A stretch of 61,675 bases of DNA, from the NCBI RefSeq assembly GCF_002960425.1, contig NZ_POIZ01000031.1:1-61675 (forward strand), written 5' to 3'. This stretch comes from Streptococcus suis. GTDB taxonomy: Bacteria; Bacillota; Bacilli; Lactobacillales; Streptococcaceae. The translations under genes and the position numbers were made by a program. This document shows, one piece after another, positions 9,540 through 19,986 of the stretch (its first letter is position 1; each line of letters opens with the position of its first letter). The notes beneath the pieces were generated by a model. It saw nothing but the letters and a program-made list of their open reading frames with translations, did not search any database and was not told the origin of the DNA.

Positions 9540-9615
9540 GAAAGATGACTAATTATACTATTTTTCAAAATGGAAGATGATTTGTTAAAGTGGAAAGTAA
9601 GAGAGGACTGATAGA

Positions 9616-10992
9616 ATGGCTAGAAACGGCTTTTTTACGGGATTAGATATAGGTACAAGCTCCGTTAAAGTCTTGGTTGCAGAATATAATGAAAATGGAA
9701 TGAACGTCATTGGTGTCAGCAATGTGAAAAGTGCTGGTGTCAAGGATGGAATTATTGTCAATATTGATGTTGCTGCTGGAGCGATAAAGAAGGCTATTGA
9801 ACAAGCCGAAGAGAAGGCGGGAGTTCGAATCGACAGAGTAAATGTTGGTTTGCCAGCAAATCTTTTACAAATTGAACCGACTCAAGGCATGATTCCTGTA
9901 ACAACAGATTCACAAGAAATTACAGATGTGGATGTAGAGAATGTTGTGAAATCTGCCTTGACTAAGAGTATGACGCCGGAACGTGAAGTGATTTCATTTA
10001 TTCCAGAAGAGTTCATAGTTGATGGTTTCCAAGGTATCAAGGACCCTCGTGGAATGATGGGAATTCGTTTGGAAATGCGCGGTATGCTCTATACAGGTCC
10101 TCGCACCATTCTTCATAATCTTCGAAAGACGGTTGAGCGTGCAGGCGTACAGGTTGAGAATGTTGTGATTGCACCACTTGCCTTGACCCGTTCTGTGTTG
10201 AATGAGGGAGAACGTGAGTTTGGTGCAACAGTGATCGATCTTGGTGGCGGTCAAACGACAGTAGCGGTCATGCGCGGTCAAGAATTGCAATACACCAATA
10301 TCTATCAAGAGGGTGGCGACTACATCACCAACGATATTTCAAAAGTATTGACAACTTCAAAGAGCATTGCTGAAAATTTAAAATACAATTATGGCATAGC
10401 CTTCCCAGCTGAAGCGAGTGATAAGGAAAAATTTACAGTTGAGGTTATTGGTGAGAATGCGCCTGTTGAAGTGACGGAACGTTACCTATCAGAAGTGATT
10501 GCAGCTCGCCTTCGTCAAATTTTTGAACGAGTGAAGCAAGATCTAGAAAGAACACGTGCTTTGGACTTGCCAGGAGGCATCGTTCTAGTAGGTGGAGGAG
10601 CTATTTTACCAGGCGTTACTGAATTGGCTCAAGAAGTCTTTGGAGTGAATACAAAACTCTTTGTTCCCAACCAAATCGGTATTCGTAATCCGTCTTTTGC
10701 TAGTGTTATCAGTTTTGTGGAGTATGTGGGAGAACTTGAAGAAGTGGCAGACATTGCTCAACGTGCTGTAAATGGTGAGACGTTCTTAAGACATAAGCCT
10801 GTGGATATTCCTATGGCACGTCCACGTGTTAGCCAACCAATTCAAAAGGAAATTGTGACTGAGTTGAATGTGGTTGAAGACGAAGAAACCTCTGTTCCCG
10901 TGTATGACAAGGAAGTAAATGAGGAACGTTCAGCCAATAAAGGCAATATTACGGATCGTATCCGTGGTTTGTTCGGTAGTATGTTTGAATAA
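9616..10992 (+). CDS. ftsA: Cell division protein FtsA
   Basis: Actin-like ATPase that anchors FtsZ filaments to the membrane and recruits later division proteins. It has 458 residues. Actin-fold phosphate loops are visible: FTGLDIGTSSVKVLVAEY near the start, VIDLGGGQTTVAVM in the middle (about residue 205) and GIVLVGGGAILPGV (about 318). An acidic linker follows and then a C-terminal amphipathic membrane-targeting helix, DRIRGLFGSMFE. The start has GAGAGGACTG upstream. It is followed by ftsZ after 25 nt with an AAAGGTG site. Confidence 0.97.
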   Translation: MARNGFFTGLDIGTSSVKVLVAEYNENGMNVIGVSNVKSAGVKDGIIVNIDVAAGAIKKAIEQAEEKAGVRIDRVNVGLPANLLQIEPTQGMIPVTTDSQEITDVDVENVVKSALTKSMTPEREVISFIPEEFIVDGFQGIKDPRGMMGIRLEMRGMLYTGPRTILHNLRKTVERAGVQVENVVIAPLALTRSVLNEGEREFGATVIDLGGGQTTVAVMRGQELQYTNIYQEGGDYITNDISKVLTTSKSIAENLKYNYGIAFPAEASDKEKFTVEVIGENAPVEVTERYLSEVIAARLRQIFERVKQDLERTRALDLPGGIVLVGGGAILPGVTELAQEVFGVNTKLFVPNQIGIRNPSFASVISFVEYVGELEEVADIAQRAVNGETFLRHKPVDIPMARPRVSQPIQKEIVTELNVVEDEETSVPVYDKEVNEERSANKGNITDRIRGLFGSMFE

Positions 10993-11014
10993 GAGAAAAG
11001 AAAAGGTGATATAA

Positions 11015-12253
<1,239 letters not shown>

Positions 12254-12254
12254 A

Positions 12255-12926
12255 ATGGATCTTCAAACGAATAAGGATAAGGTATTTTTAGCAGTGGCTC
12301 AAGCAGCTGAAAAGACCGGTCGTCCAATTGAATCTGTAAATGTAATAGCTGTCACCAAATATGTTGACAGCTCTATTGCTAATAAGCTGATAAAGACTGG
12401 AATCTCACATATAGGTGAAAACCGAGTGGATTTGTTTTTAGACAAATATAATGCCTTGGCAGATCAACCTCTCACCTGGCATTTAATTGGAACATTACAA
12501 AGACGCAAGGTTAAGGATGTTATCAATTATGTTGATTATTTTCATGCCTTGGATTCTGTAAAATTGGCTCGTGAGATTGAGAAACGAGCTACTAGAAAAA
12601 TTAAGTGTTTTCTGCAAGTGAATATATCTGGTGAAGAAAGCAAGCATGGATTTGACCTATCCGAAATCGATGAAGTCTTGTCTGAAATAGCTCAATTTAA
12701 AAATATAGAGTTGGTCGGCTTGATGACAATGGCTCCTTTTGAGGCAGATGAATTGGAACTGCATTCCATTTTTTCTAAAATGAAGCAAGTTCAAGAAGAG
12801 TTGTCAAGTCGGCAGTTGCCAGGTATGCCTTTTACAGAATTAAGTATGGGTATGAGTGGTGATTTTGAGATAGCCATTAAGCATGGAGCAACCTATGTGA
12901 GAATTGGCTCAGCGTTTTTTGAATAG
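12255..12926 (+). CDS. ylmE: YggS/YlmE pyridoxal phosphate homeostasis protein
   Basis: PLP-binding TIM-barrel protein related to the N-terminal domain of alanine racemase but with no known catalytic role; the family helps vitamin B6 and amino acid homeostasis. It has 223 residues. The PLP lysine is in NVIAVTKYVD near residue 34; IGENRV and the GLMTMAP and GMSGDFEIAIKHGATYVRIGSAFF phosphate-binding regions are clear. I set the start at the ATG one base after the ftsZ stop; no Shine-Dalgarno is visible, so translation probably depends on ribosomes terminating at ftsZ. A longer upstream frame only reads across ftsZ. Confidence 0.92.
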   Translation: MDLQTNKDKVFLAVAQAAEKTGRPIESVNVIAVTKYVDSSIANKLIKTGISHIGENRVDLFLDKYNALADQPLTWHLIGTLQRRKVKDVINYVDYFHALDSVKLAREIEKRATRKIKCFLQVNISGEESKHGFDLSEIDEVLSEIAQFKNIELVGLMTMAPFEADELELHSIFSKMKQVQEELSSRQLPGMPFTELSMGMSGDFEIAIKHGATYVRIGSAFFE

Positions 12927-12944
12927 GGAAGTAGGGGGAAAACC

Positions 12945-13493
12945 GTGGCGCTAAAAGATACATTTAAAAATTTATTCAACTATTTTGAGGTGGATGATGT
13001 CAATGAGGCAGCAGAGCAAGAAGAAGCATATTCTATGCCAAACGAACGACCGAAGATGCGTGTTGCTCAACATACACCAGTTACCCAAAAAGAACAACCT
13101 GTAAAGATAGAAAGTAGAAGAGAGGTTCGTGTGGATACTCAACGTCCTCGAGTTGAACGACAGCATGAAGTAGTTGAAACAAGTGCTGAAACCAAGTCTA
13201 CTATTGACATTAAGTTTCCAAAACGCTATGAGGATGCTCCGGAAATGGTTAATTTGCTCTTGAACAATGCTAGCATCTTGATTGATTTCCAATACATGTC
13301 AGAGCAACAGGCTAGACGCTGTTTGGATTACTTGGATGGAGCACGTTCTGTTCTTTCTGGGAATTTGAAAAAAGTATCAAATACCATGTGGTTATTAACA
13401 CCGGTTAATGTTACAGTGCATATCGAAGAATTGCGTAATGCCAATAATGGACAAGGGGCAGATGCGACCTTCGATTTTGATATGAAGCGATAA
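12945..13493 (+). CDS. sepF: Cell division protein SepF
   Basis: Ring-forming protein that binds the FtsZ tail and the membrane and acts with FtsA in septum assembly. It has 182 residues with a GTG start after AGTAGGGGGAAAACC. The N-terminus [16 protein letters not shown] is the amphipathic membrane-targeting helix, followed by a charged disordered linker. The SepF domain is at about residues 85-175 ([22 protein letters not shown] ... [10 protein letters not shown]). It sits in the usual place between ylmE and ylmG. Confidence 0.94.
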   Translation: MALKDTFKNLFNYFEVDDVNEAAEQEEAYSMPNERPKMRVAQHTPVTQKEQPVKIESRREVRVDTQRPRVERQHEVVETSAETKSTIDIKFPKRYEDAPEMVNLLLNNASILIDFQYMSEQQARRCLDYLDGARSVLSGNLKKVSNTMWLLTPVNVTVHIEELRNANNGQGADATFDFDMKR

Positions 13494-13497
13494 GCGT

Positions 13498-13761
13498 ATG
13501 CAATTTCTGATTTTAATCCTATTAAAATTTGTAGAGATTTATTCCTATCTCTTGTTTGCTTATGCTTTACTGAGTTGGTTTCCTGCTCTTTTCACAAGTC
13601 CCCTTGGTCGCTTTCTAGAAAGTCTAGTTAGTCCGCTCTTGAAGCCCTTTGGTCGCTTGAACTTACAATTTATGGGATTGGATTTGACAGTCCTAGTGGC
13701 TATGCTGGTTTTGAATATGGGGACGCGTCTTTTGGTAGAGCTTTTGGTTGGTCTTGCATAG
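13498..13761 (+). CDS. ylmG: YggT/YlmG family membrane protein
   Basis: A small integral membrane protein of 87 residues with two hydrophobic segments (about 1-26 and 60-85) and the conserved middle stretch FLESLVSPLLKPFGRL. Family members are linked by position to cell division genes and are thought to help distribute membrane or division components; no biochemical activity is known. It begins 4 nt after sepF and ends 2 nt before ylmH, well inside the division operon. Confidence 0.9.
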   Translation: MQFLILILLKFVEIYSYLLFAYALLSWFPALFTSPLGRFLESLVSPLLKPFGRLNLQFMGLDLTVLVAMLVLNMGTRLLVELLVGLA

Positions 13762-13763
13762 GC

Positions 13764-14555
13764 ATGAAGAATGAGAAACATATTTTAGAGCATTTTGCCA
13801 GGGAGGAGAGGGAGTTTGTCGAGAAAATAATGGATATGTGTCAGCAGGTTGTAGACACCTATTCTTATCGATTGACAAGTTTTCTAAATCCCAGACAAGA
13901 TGCTATTGTCCACATGCTAGCAAACCACTATCACTTACAAGCCTTTTCGACGAGGGATTTTTTCCAAACAGAATACTCTCGGATGCTTCTTGCTCCTAGC
14001 TACTATGTCTTGGATAGGGATGACTTTGATGTGATGGTTTTGGAAATTACCTATTCACGAAAGTTTCATAGTTTGTCACATTCTCAGGTATTGGGAACAT
14101 TCTTGAACCATTTAGGGATTCGGAGAGAATACCTAGGCGATATTCTTATTGGAGAAGATGAGCTACTCGTTTTTCTGGATAAGAAGTTTGGAGTACTAGC
14201 CCAGCAGTCCATTTCTAAAATCGCAAGGGTTCCTGTTAAGCTTATGGAGCGAGATTGGCTGTCTATACCAGTTAAAATGAATGAAGAGCCTTTCTTCAAG
14301 GAAGTCTTGGTTTCCAGTATGCGATTGGATAAGTTAATTGCTGTAGCCTTCCATCTTTCTCGCACAAGAGTAGACATATTGATAGCAGCTGGTCATGTCA
14401 AATTAGACTATGTTCAGGCAGAGCAAGCAGGTAGGCAGGTTGAGTTAGGACAATTGATAAGTCTTAGAAAATACGGCAGAATTCGAGTAACCGAACTTTT
14501 AGGTTTTTCTAAGCAAGGTAAAGTAAAATTAAAGTTAGAAATCATTAAAACATAG
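13764..14555 (+). CDS. ylmH: YlmH-type S4-domain RNA-binding protein
   Basis: Protein of 263 residues with an N-terminal YlmH region (about 1-175, including the VMVLEITYSRKFHSLSHSQVLGTFLNHLGI segment and an IGEDELLVF motif) and a C-terminal S4 RNA-binding domain (about 183-245, MRLDKLIAVAFHLSRTRVDILIAAGHVKLD). YlmH proteins bind ribosomal particles and take part in rescuing stalled ribosomes in Firmicutes; the sequence alone shows only RNA binding. It lies between ylmG and divIVA with gaps of 2 and 8 nt. Confidence 0.9.
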   Translation: MKNEKHILEHFAREEREFVEKIMDMCQQVVDTYSYRLTSFLNPRQDAIVHMLANHYHLQAFSTRDFFQTEYSRMLLAPSYYVLDRDDFDVMVLEITYSRKFHSLSHSQVLGTFLNHLGIRREYLGDILIGEDELLVFLDKKFGVLAQQSISKIARVPVKLMERDWLSIPVKMNEEPFFKEVLVSSMRLDKLIAVAFHLSRTRVDILIAAGHVKLDYVQAEQAGRQVELGQLISLRKYGRIRVTELLGFSKQGKVKLKLEIIKT

Positions 14556-14563
14556 GGGGAAAA

Positions 14564-15253
14564 ATGGCACTTACAGCATTAGAACTAAAGGATAAAACCT
14601 TTGCAACCAAATTCAGAGGCTATGATGCCGATGAGGTAGATGATTTTTTGGATATTGTAACCCGTGACTATGAGGACTTGACTCGTAAAAATCACGAACA
14701 AGAAGCGGAATTAAAGACCCTTCGTGAACGCTTAGCATACTTTGATGAGATGAAGGAATCCTTGAGTCAGTCTGTGCTTCTTGCGCAAGATACTGCAGAG
14801 AAGGTAAAGCATGCTGCAGAAGATCGGGCTGCTAATATCATTCAACAGGCAGATTATGATGCAGCAACTCTTTTGCACGAAGCAAAGGAAAAAGCCAATG
14901 AAATTCTTCGTAATGCAACGGATAATGCTAAAAAAGTTGTAATTGAAACAGAAGAATTAAAGAATAAGACACGTATTTTCCATCAACGTTTAAAATCAAC
15001 TGTGGAAAGTCAGTTATCTCTAATTAATTCCTCTGAATGGGAAGAAATTCTCCGTCCAACAGCTACCTATATTCAAACTAGTGATGATGCTTTCCGCGAT
15101 GTCCTTCATAAGGCTCTAGATGAGGAAGTGGCTGTTGAAGAGGAGAGCTTGGACTATACTCGTCAGTTGACTGCAGAAGAAATGGCAGAATTAACTCGTC
15201 AGGCAGAAGCTTTTGATAAAGGGGAAACGATTGAAGTTTCCATTACAGAATAG
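14564..15253 (+). CDS. divIVA: Cell division protein DivIVA
   Basis: Coiled-coil scaffold that binds curved membrane at septa and poles and organises division and wall growth. It has 229 residues. The N-terminal lipid-binding domain is conserved (LTALELKDKTFATKFRGYDADEVDDFLD). Long coiled-coil segments follow at about 30-70 and 80-155, then an acidic C-terminus. AGGGGGAAAA lies just upstream. It is the last division gene before the T-box leader; no terminator is seen between it and that leader. Confidence 0.95.
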   Translation: MALTALELKDKTFATKFRGYDADEVDDFLDIVTRDYEDLTRKNHEQEAELKTLRERLAYFDEMKESLSQSVLLAQDTAEKVKHAAEDRAANIIQQADYDAATLLHEAKEKANEILRNATDNAKKVVIETEELKNKTRIFHQRLKSTVESQLSLINSSEWEEILRPTATYIQTSDDAFRDVLHKALDEEVAVEEESLDYTRQLTAEEMAELTRQAEAFDKGETIEVSITE

Positions 15254-15257
15254 TTAT

Positions 15258-15477
15258 CAGATACAAAGACAGTATTGCTAGAAATATATTTAGCGAGCAG
15301 GAGATGGTGGAAGACCTGCAATCCCTTTCTAGTCAATAATCCCTTTGTCTGATTTTTCCTGAACAATTAGTAGGGAAAGACGTTAGTTCACGTTACGAAC
15401 ATAGAGGGATGGGGGAAACCCTATCTAAACTAAGGTGGTACCACGAACTTTCGTCCTTATTGACGGGAGTTTTTTTA
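15258..15477 (+). promoter_or_regulatory. T-box riboswitch (isoleucine) in front of GNAT-ileS
   Basis: A tRNA-sensing leader. Stem I is closed by CAGA..CAAAG (15258-15268) and CTTTGTCTG (15343-15351), with a second paired segment TATTGCTAGAAA / TTTCTAGTCAATA. A likely specifier codon ATC (15339-15341) lies in the internal loop on the 3' side. The conserved T-box AAGGTGGTACCACG is at 15432-15445; its TGGT fits the ACCA end of tRNA-Ile. A terminator follows at 15446. Uncharged tRNA-Ile should stabilise the antiterminator and allow expression of the GNAT and ileS genes. Confidence 0.93.
15446..15476 (+). terminator. T-box-controlled terminator
   Basis: AACTTTCGTC pairs with GACGGGAGTT, followed by a T run. 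The GGGAG in the 3' arm is also a possible Shine-Dalgarno for the mini-ORF at 15477, so it would be masked when the terminator forms. Confidence 0.9.
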
Positions 15478-15488
15478 TGTTTTTATGA
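15477..15488 (+). CDS. Possible 3-codon leader peptide (M-F-L)
   Basis: ATG TTT TTA TGA directly after the T-box terminator. GGGAG is 7 nt upstream, and the TGA overlaps the GNAT start as ATGA. The GNAT ATG itself has no well-placed ribosome binding site, so this mini-ORF could deliver ribosomes to it. This is an inference from spacing only. Confidence 0.35.
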   Translation: MFL

Positions 15489-15922
15489 TTGGATTAGAAC
15501 TAGTAAATAAAGATAATTTCGATGCTGTATTGCAAGTGAAACTTGCAGAAGCAGACGAACGAAAAGTTGCCTCGGTTGAATACTCTCTGGCCCAGGCTTG
15601 GCTCTATCGGGAGGAAGGACATCTTTTTCCTTATGCAGTCAAATCAGGGCAGAAAGTCGTAGGTTTTGTATTGTTAGCTATTCAAGAAGATAAGAGCTAT
15701 TATGTATGGCGCTTGTTAATAGACAGCCATTATCAAAATCGCGGTTATGGTAAGGAAGTTATTCGGCAAGTGATTGGTCTTGCTAAGGAAAATCCAAGTT
15801 GTCACACCGTTACCATGAATTATGTTATTGGTAATCATAAAATGCGGTACATCTTAGAAAAATTTGGCTTTCAATCAGTTGGTATGATTGGCCAAGAAAT
15901 AAAAATGGAATTAACTTTTTAA
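15485..15922 (+). CDS. GNAT-family N-acetyltransferase in the ileS operon
   Basis: Acetyl-CoA-dependent acetyltransferase of 145 residues with unknown substrate. The GNAT motif A is at about residues 76-95 ([24 protein letters not shown]; the Q/RxxGxG/A-type loop is QNRGYG), and motif B follows as [19 protein letters not shown]. The gene lies between the isoleucine T-box and ileS, 13 nt before ileS, so its expression should follow isoleucine starvation. An enzyme that modifies an amino acid, tRNA or antibiotic-like compound would fit that position, but nothing in the sequence decides. The ATG has only a distant GGGAG and may be coupled to the three-codon ORF before it. Confidence 0.85.
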   Translation: MIGLELVNKDNFDAVLQVKLAEADERKVASVEYSLAQAWLYREEGHLFPYAVKSGQKVVGFVLLAIQEDKSYYVWRLLIDSHYQNRGYGKEVIRQVIGLAKENPSCHTVTMNYVIGNHKMRYILEKFGFQSVGMIGQEIKMELTF

Positions 15923-15935
15923 TAAAGGAGATAAA

Positions 15936-18755
15936 ATGAAACTCAAAGAAACTCTTAACCTAGGTCAAACAGCCTTCCCAATGCGAGCAGGCTTGCCAAC
16001 ACGCGAACCTGAATGGCAAAAGGCTTGGGATGAAGCAAACTTATATGCTCGTCGCCAAGAACTCAATGCAGGCAAACCTGCCTTCCACCTCCACGATGGC
16101 CCTCCATACGCTAACGGAAATATCCACGTTGGACATGCTTTGAACAAGATTTCTAAAGATATTATCGTTCGTGCTAAGTCCATGTCTGGATTCCGTGCGC
16201 CATTTGTACCGGGTTGGGATACGCATGGTCTTCCTATTGAGCAGGTCTTGGCAAAACAGGGTGTTAAGCGCAAGGAAATGGACTTGGTAGAATACCTTGA
16301 AATGTGTGGTGATTATGCACTCAGTCAGGTTGATAAGCAACGTGAAGATTTTAAACGTTTAGGAATTTCAGCAGACTGGGAAAATCCATACATCACCTTG
16401 ACAAAAGACTACGAAGCAGCTCAAATCCGTGTCTTTGGTGCTATGGCAGACAAGGGTTATATCTATCGTGGCGCTAAGCCAGTTTACTGGTCTTGGTCAT
16501 CTGAGTCTGCCCTTGCTGAAGCTGAAATTGAATACCACGACATTGACTCAACATCTCTTTACTATGCCAACAAGGTCAAAGATGGCAAAGGGCTCTTGGA
16601 TACAGATAGCTACATCGTTGTCTGGACCACAACTCCATTTACAGTAACGGCTTCTCGCGGTTTGACCATGGGAGCAGACATTGACTATGTCTTGGTTCAA
16701 CCAGCTGGTTCTGACCGTAAGTATGTCTTGGCAGAAGCCTTGGTTGATAGCTTGGCAGTCAAATTCGGTTGGGAATCCTTTGAAGTGATTTCAAAACACA
16801 AGGGTGCTGAGTTTGAATACATTGTGACCGAACACCCATGGGATGCTGAAGTTGATGAATTGGTTATCTTGGGTGACCACGTCACAACGGACTCGGGTAC
16901 TGGTATCGTCCATACGGCTCCAGGCTTTGGTGAGGATGACTACAATGTCGGTGTCAAATATGACTTGGAAGTTGCTGTAACTGTCAACGAACGTGGCTTG
17001 ATGAATGAAGCTGCGGGTCCTGATTTTGAAGGTCAATTCTATGACAAGGTTGTGCCAACTGTCAAAGAAAAATTGGGTGACTTGCTCCTTGCTAGTGAAG
17101 TGATCAATCACTCCTACCCATTCGACTGGAGAACCAAGAAGCCAATCATCTGGCGTGCAGTACCGCAATGGTTTGCCTCTGTTTCTAAATTCCGTCAGGA
17201 AATCTTGGACCAAATCGAAGCAACAACTTTCAATCCATCTTGGGGTAAAACGCGTCTTTACAACATGATCCGTGACCGTGGTGACTGGGTCATCTCTCGT
17301 CAGCGTGCTTGGGGTGTGCCGCTTCCAATCTTCTATGCAGAAGATGGTACAGCCATTATGACCAAGGAAGTGACAGACCACGTTGCTGCCCTTTTTGAAG
17401 AGCATGGGTCTATCATCTGGTGGCAATCTGAAGCAAAAGACCTCTTGCCAGCTGGTTTCACTCATCCAGGTTCACCAAATGGCGAATTTACCAAAGAAAC
17501 TGACATCATGGACGTTTGGTTTGACTCAGGTTCGTCTTGGAATGGCGTTATGAATGCCCGTGAAAACCTTGCCTACCCAGCAGACCTCTACCTAGAAGGT
17601 TCTGACCAATACCGTGGTTGGTTTAACTCATCCTTGATCACCTCTGTAGCCGTAAATGGTCATGCCCCATACAAAGCTATCTTGTCACAGGGCTTTGTCC
17701 TTGATGGTAAAGGCATGAAGATGTCTAAATCTCTAGGGAATACCATCCTTCCAAGTGATGTTGAGAAACAGTTTGGTGCAGAAATCTTACGTTTGTGGGT
17801 AACTTCCGTTGATACTTCAAACGACGTACGTGTGTCTATGGATATTCTTGGACAGGTTTCTGAAACCTACCGTAAAATCCGTAATACCCTTCGCTTCTTG
17901 ATTGCCAACACTTCTGATTTCAATCCTGCAAGCGATGCGGTAGCCTACGACGAACTTCGTTCTGTTGACCAGTATCTTTTGGTGAAATTTAACAAGTTGG
18001 TAGCTCAAATCCGTGAAGCCTACGACAACTATGATTTCATGGCTATCTACAAGTCTGTCGTAAACTTTGTGACTCTTGATTTGTCAGCTTTCTACCTCGA
18101 TTTTGCCAAAGATGTCGTCTACATTGATGGTGCTAAATCACTTTCTCGTCGTCAGATGCAAACTGTCTTCTATGACATCTTGGTGAAAATTACCAAGCTC
18201 TTGACTCCGATCTTGCCACACACGGCAGAAGAAATCTGGTCATACTTGGAACATGAAGCAGAAGAGTTTGTACAATTGGCGGAAATGCCAGAGGTGGAAA
18301 CATTTGGCAATGAAGCGCAGCTTTTAGCTGATTGGGAAAGCTTTATGGTCTTCCGTACAAAAGCTCAAAAAGCCTTGGAAGAAGCACGTAATGCTAAAGT
18401 GATTGGTAAATCGCTAGAAGCACATCTGACTGCCTATGTGTCAGTTGAAACCAAGTCCTTCTTGGAGAGCTTGAATGCAGACCTGGCTCAGTTACTCATC
18501 GTTTCAAACTTGACAGTAACAACTGAAACTGCCCCTTCAACAGCACTTGTGGTTGATGAAGTTGCCTTTGCTGTAGAACGTGCAGCTGGAGAGGTGTGTG
18601 ACCGTTGCCGCCGCATTGATACTAGCGTTGTTGAGCGTAGCTATGGTGCAACAATCTGTGACCACTGTGCTAGCGTAGTAGAAGAAAACTTTGCTGAAGC
18701 AGTAGCTCAAGGTTTTGAAGCACAAAACAGATATAAAGTCTATCTTTTGAGATAG
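15936..18755 (+). CDS. ileS: Isoleucyl-tRNA synthetase
   Basis: Class I aminoacyl-tRNA synthetase that charges tRNA-Ile. It has 939 residues, close to the usual 920-940. The HIGH motif is GNIHVGHAL near residue 65, and the KMSKS motif [10 protein letters not shown] is near residue 593. The editing domain ([13 protein letters not shown]) and the tryptophan-rich QRAWGVPLP region lie between them. The C-terminal zinc ribbon has CDRC and CDHC. Its AAAGGAG site lies 13 nt after the GNAT gene, and a terminator overlaps its stop codon. Control is by the T-box upstream of the GNAT gene. Confidence 0.98.
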   Translation: MKLKETLNLGQTAFPMRAGLPTREPEWQKAWDEANLYARRQELNAGKPAFHLHDGPPYANGNIHVGHALNKISKDIIVRAKSMSGFRAPFVPGWDTHGLPIEQVLAKQGVKRKEMDLVEYLEMCGDYALSQVDKQREDFKRLGISADWENPYITLTKDYEAAQIRVFGAMADKGYIYRGAKPVYWSWSSESALAEAEIEYHDIDSTSLYYANKVKDGKGLLDTDSYIVVWTTTPFTVTASRGLTMGADIDYVLVQPAGSDRKYVLAEALVDSLAVKFGWESFEVISKHKGAEFEYIVTEHPWDAEVDELVILGDHVTTDSGTGIVHTAPGFGEDDYNVGVKYDLEVAVTVNERGLMNEAAGPDFEGQFYDKVVPTVKEKLGDLLLASEVINHSYPFDWRTKKPIIWRAVPQWFASVSKFRQEILDQIEATTFNPSWGKTRLYNMIRDRGDWVISRQRAWGVPLPIFYAEDGTAIMTKEVTDHVAALFEEHGSIIWWQSEAKDLLPAGFTHPGSPNGEFTKETDIMDVWFDSGSSWNGVMNARENLAYPADLYLEGSDQYRGWFNSSLITSVAVNGHAPYKAILSQGFVLDGKGMKMSKSLGNTILPSDVEKQFGAEILRLWVTSVDTSNDVRVSMDILGQVSETYRKIRNTLRFLIANTSDFNPASDAVAYDELRSVDQYLLVKFNKLVAQIREAYDNYDFMAIYKSVVNFVTLDLSAFYLDFAKDVVYIDGAKSLSRRQMQTVFYDILVKITKLLTPILPHTAEEIWSYLEHEAEEFVQLAEMPEVETFGNEAQLLADWESFMVFRTKAQKALEEARNAKVIGKSLEAHLTAYVSVETKSFLESLNADLAQLLIVSNLTVTTETAPSTALVVDEVAFAVERAAGEVCDRCRRIDTSVVERSYGATICDHCASVVEENFAEAVAQGFEAQNRYKVYLLR

Positions 18756-18762
18756 GCTTTTT
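18735..18762 (+). terminator. Terminator overlapping the ileS stop codon
   Basis: AAAGTCTATC / GATAGGCTTT, a 10-bp stem with a TTTTGA loop and following Ts. The ileS TAG lies inside the stem. Confidence 0.85.
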
Positions 18763-18967
18763 CTTTATATGGTTATTTAAGTTAGCTACGACACATCATC
18801 ACTTTCGGCTTGTCCTACTCTACAAAAGTATCTTGCTCTGCAAGTTATACGTCCGCTGGGCTGAGATCTTGACACCAACTCTGAGAAGCGTTGCTGGACT
18901 TGAGCCCAGCCTCCAACCTAGACCTCAGTTCCTTGTCTGAAAGCTCTTCATTCGACTGTATATTGGA
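18763..18967. other. Non-coding stretch with a large inverted repeat
   Basis: Non-coding DNA between convergent genes. GCTGGGCT (18855-18862) and AGCCCAGC (18903-18910) form an 8-bp inverted repeat with a 40-bp loop. It may be a remnant of a palindromic repeat element; I cannot name it. Confidence 0.4.
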
Positions 18968-18994
18968 CAAAAAAAAGAAGCCCGTTGGCTTCTT
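18968..18994 (-). terminator. Terminator of the DUF1827 gene
   Basis: On the minus strand, AAGAAGCC / GGCTTCTT with a 4-nt loop is followed by a run of Ts. It overlaps the stop codon. Confidence 0.85.
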
Positions 18995-19301
18995 AGATTT
19001 CAGTGATAATGGGAATAGACATTTCAATCAAACGTTCCGTATGGATGGTTTGAATAGCAGCCTTGTCAATTGTTCGTTCATCAATCTTGCGGTGAAGGAA
19101 GAAATCACGGATTTTTTCGATTTCGGATTGTTGCACAGCCCTGTATTTGTTGCTAATCAAGAGTTCATAGTGACGAGGGGCCTGTGTGAAAATAACATCT
19201 GTATTACCAGCAGAATAGGTTTCTACTAGAAAGGCATCGGTATTGGCCAACTGATTTTGGACCAGGTATGAATGACTATTTGTCGTATTTATGATTTTCA
19301 T
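18993..19301 (-). CDS. DUF1827 family protein
   Basis: A protein of 102 residues (MKIINTTNSHSYLVQNQL...) matching the streptococcal DUF1827 family of unknown function, which is often found next to clpE, as here. There is no signal peptide or membrane helix. It is mixed alpha/beta, with the stretch VIFTQAPRHYELLISNKYRAV and a C-terminal hydrophobic IPIITEI. The start at 19301 is preceded by AGGAGG at 6 nt spacing; the longer frame to 19331 has no such site. It is transcribed away from ileS toward its own terminator. Confidence 0.8.
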   Translation of the reverse strand: MKIINTTNSHSYLVQNQLANTDAFLVETYSAGNTDVIFTQAPRHYELLISNKYRAVQQSEIEKIRDFFLHRKIDERTIDKAAIQTIHTERLIEMSIPIITEI

Positions 19302-19356
19302 GTGGAACCTCCTACATCTCTTTAGTTCCATTATAGCACGCTAGGGGGTGTTTTGG

Positions 19357-19815
19357 CTAGTTATCAGACACATTTTCTTGCAATTTCCATTGTTCAATTC
19401 CCCACTTGTGACTGCCTCGTTTGAGTTTTTCGATGGCTTCATCGATTGGGAACCAGGCAATGTGGTTAAAATCCTCTAAAGGTAGGCCGACCTGGTGGTA
19501 GCTGGTCACTTGATAGATGTAAGCGGGGTTGTAGAAGTAGGTATCTCGATGGCTAGAGTAGAAATATTCGTCAGCCTGACCATAATAGTGACCAATTTCA
19601 GCTGTAAAACCAAGCTCTTCCATTAGTTCGCGTTCTAGGGCGATGAGATGATTTTCCCCTTTTTCGATTTCCCCACCTGGTAGGAACCAGGCACCATTTG
19701 GTGCTTGAACGAGGATGATATTTTCTTTCTTTTCATCAGGGATAACAGCATAGACACCAAATCGATTTTGATAGTCTACGTCAGCCTTCTTTTCTCCAAA
19801 AACGGCAATATTCAT
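19357..19815 (-). CDS. NUDIX hydrolase
   Basis: MutT/NUDIX-fold pyrophosphatase of 152 residues. The full Nudix box GGEIEKGENHLIALERELMEELGF (GX5EX7REUXEEXGU) begins near residue 46 and supplies the metal-binding glutamates. The beta strands before it (RFGVYAVIPDEKKENIILVQAP) fit the family. The nucleotide or nucleotide-sugar substrate cannot be read from the sequence. It is co-directional with clpE upstream and DUF1827 downstream, but a clpE terminator and a 171-bp gap separate it from clpE. Confidence 0.9.
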   Translation of the reverse strand: MNIAVFGEKKADVDYQNRFGVYAVIPDEKKENIILVQAPNGAWFLPGGEIEKGENHLIALERELMEELGFTAEIGHYYGQADEYFYSSHRDTYFYNPAYIYQVTSYHQVGLPLEDFNHIAWFPIDEAIEKLKRGSHKWGIEQWKLQENVSDN

Positions 19816-19935
19816 AGTAAACTAAGTCCTTTTTCAATTGAGATGACTATATTATACCATTTTTCTTACATTTTTCATCAGACTAGACTTTTCTGGTCAA
19901 ATCAGGTATTTTTTATATGTGAGGAAGGATTTTTG

Positions 19936-19960
19936 AAAAAACGGAACTGGTCAAGGTTCC
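19936..19960 (-). terminator. Terminator after clpE
   Basis: On the minus strand, GGAAC-(CTTGACCA)-GTTCC is followed by GTTTTTT, 26 nt past the clpE stop. Confidence 0.6.
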
Positions 19961-19986
19961 AGTCCCACTTTTCTTACTTTTCTTAC

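Noticed and set aside
16791..17465. A 224-residue frame opposite ileS
   Set aside because: Antisense shadow of a strongly conserved gene, with no ribosome binding site and no recognisable domain.
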